NCBI GenBank assembly: GCA_003153335.1 | Contig: PLYG01000458.1 | Span: 15,596 to 22,553 of the forward strand | Direction of reading: 5' to 3' | DNA: 6,958 nt | Source: Betaproteobacteria bacterium | GTDB lineage: Bacteria > Pseudomonadota > Gammaproteobacteria > Burkholderiales > Casimicrobiaceae | Notes under the pieces: generated by a model | Told to the model about the DNA's origin: nothing | What the model saw: the letters and a program-made list of their open reading frames with translations, nothing else | Databases searched by the model: none | Position numbers and translations under genes: made by a program | Part shown: in pieces, positions 6,154 to 6,958 of the stretch | Position numbering within the stretch: position 1 is the first letter of the stretch | Layout: every line of letters begins with the position of its first letter

Positions 6154-6958
6154 ATGCCCCTCGTTTCAATGCGCCAATTGCTCGACCATGCCGCCGAAAA
6201 CGGCTACGGCTTGCCGGCCTTCAACGTCAACAATCTCGAACAAGTGCAGGCCATCATGGCGGCCGCGTCCGAGACCAATTCACCGGTGATCATGCAGGCC
6301 TCGGCCGGCGCGCGAAAGTACGCGGGCGAAATCTTTTTGCGGCATCTGATCGAAGCGGCGGTCGAGTCCTATCCCGATATTCCGGTGGTCATGCATCAGG
6401 ACCACGGTCAATCGCCCGATGTGTGCCTGCAGGCGATGCGCCTGGGCTTTTCGTCGGTGATGATGGATGGCTCGCTGGAGGCCGATGGCAAATCCATCGC
6501 CAGCTACGACTACAACCTGGATGTGACCAGGAAGGTTGTCAACATGGCGCACTCGATCGGCGTCACCGTCGAGGGCGAACTCGGTTGCCTCGGTTCGCTG
6601 GAAACGATGAAGGGCGACAAGGAAGACGGCCACGGTGCGGAAGGAACGATGACGCGCGAAATGCTGCTGACCGATCCTGATCAGGCGGCAGACTTTGTCA
6701 AAGAGACGCAGCTCGACGCGCTGGCGATCGCGATCGGCACTTCGCACGGCGCCTACAAGTTTTCGCGCAAGCCCACCGGCGACATTCTGGCCATCGACCG
6801 CATCAAGGCGATCCATGTGCGCATCCCCAACACGCACCTGGTGATGCACGGCTCGTCGTCGGTGCCGCAGGACCTGCTGAACATCATTCGCGAAAATGGT
6901 GGAGAAATGAAGGAAACCTACGGCGTGCCGGTCGAGGAAATCCAGGAAGGCATCAAGC
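6154..6958 (+). CDS. fba: Class II fructose-1,6-bisphosphate aldolase, Calvin-cycle-type subgroup, 3' end cut by window
   Basis: This cytoplasmic zinc enzyme reversibly splits fructose 1,6-bisphosphate into dihydroxyacetone phosphate and glyceraldehyde 3-phosphate. It serves glycolysis, gluconeogenesis and, where present, the Calvin cycle. The window holds 268 codons; relatives are about 350 residues, so roughly the last quarter is missing. VVMHQDHGQSP at 78-88 gives the catalytic aspartate D83 and zinc ligand H84. VEGELGCLGS at 139-148 supplies the E142 site. H198 in GTSHGAYK and H232 in VMHGSSS are the other zinc ligands. The long loop GDKEDGHGAEGTMT at 154-167 and METYG-like KETYGVPVEEIQEG at 253-266 are typical of the subgroup named for the Calvin cycle (CbbA-like) in betaproteobacteria. 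The subgroup name does not prove carbon fixation here. The start is supported by AGGAG at proper spacing. It is transcribed away from the carboxypeptidase gene, and no downstream partner is visible. Confidence 0.97.
   Translation, partial: MPLVSMRQLLDHAAENGYGLPAFNVNNLEQVQAIMAAASETNSPVIMQASAGARKYAGEIFLRHLIEAAVESYPDIPVVMHQDHGQSPDVCLQAMRLGFSSVMMDGSLEADGKSIASYDYNLDVTRKVVNMAHSIGVTVEGELGCLGSLETMKGDKEDGHGAEGTMTREMLLTDPDQAADFVKETQLDALAIAIGTSHGAYKFSRKPTGDILAIDRIKAIHVRIPNTHLVMHGSSSVPQDLLNIIRENGGEMKETYGVPVEEIQEGIK

Noticed and set aside
6280..6849. A 189-codon minus-strand open frame inside the aldolase region
   Set aside because: It is antisense to the aldolase, whose active-site motifs are certain. 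The His/Arg-rich product looks like a shadow.

Overview
This is a GC-rich chromosomal stretch, most likely from a betaproteobacterium and plausibly from the Burkholderiales. The main clue is the right-hand gene. It encodes a class II fructose-bisphosphate aldolase whose start, HQDHG region, GDKEDGHG insert and METYG-like C-terminal stretch look like those I know from Burkholderia-type aldolases. This taxonomic call rests on recall, since no search was possible.

Layout: a four-gene carbohydrate ABC importer operon of the CUT1 class occupies about 1-4000 on the minus strand. Its order is periplasmic substrate-binding protein (2720-3997), MalF-type permease (1651-2700), MalG-type permease (606-1658), then the MalK/UgpC-type ATPase (1-596, cut by the window edge). 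The genes are packed with a 19-bp gap, an 8-bp overlap and a 9-bp gap. Upstream, and also on the minus strand, lies a zinc carboxypeptidase of the M14 family (4246-5928). A 248-bp spacer (3998-4245) separates it from the importer; that spacer holds three tandem GC-rich hairpins, several inverted repeats and a candidate promoter. Right of the carboxypeptidase is a divergent intergenic region (5929-6153), then the aldolase gene on the plus strand (6154 to the window end, truncated).

How the genes fit together: the importer should bring a sugar, polyol or glycoside into the cytoplasm, and the aldolase is a central step of glycolysis, gluconeogenesis or the Calvin cycle. The carboxypeptidase has no signal peptide and so probably works in the cytoplasm on short peptides or peptide-like substrates. 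Nothing in the sequence ties these three transcription units into one pathway. The importer substrate cannot be read from sequence alone.

I did not find a convincing undescribed system. Points that deserve a second look are a roughly 70-residue periplasmic insertion in the MalG-type permease, cysteine pairs in the binding protein and in the MalF-type permease, a calcium-loop-like DxDxDG insert in the carboxypeptidase, and structured intergenic DNA on both sides of the carboxypeptidase gene.
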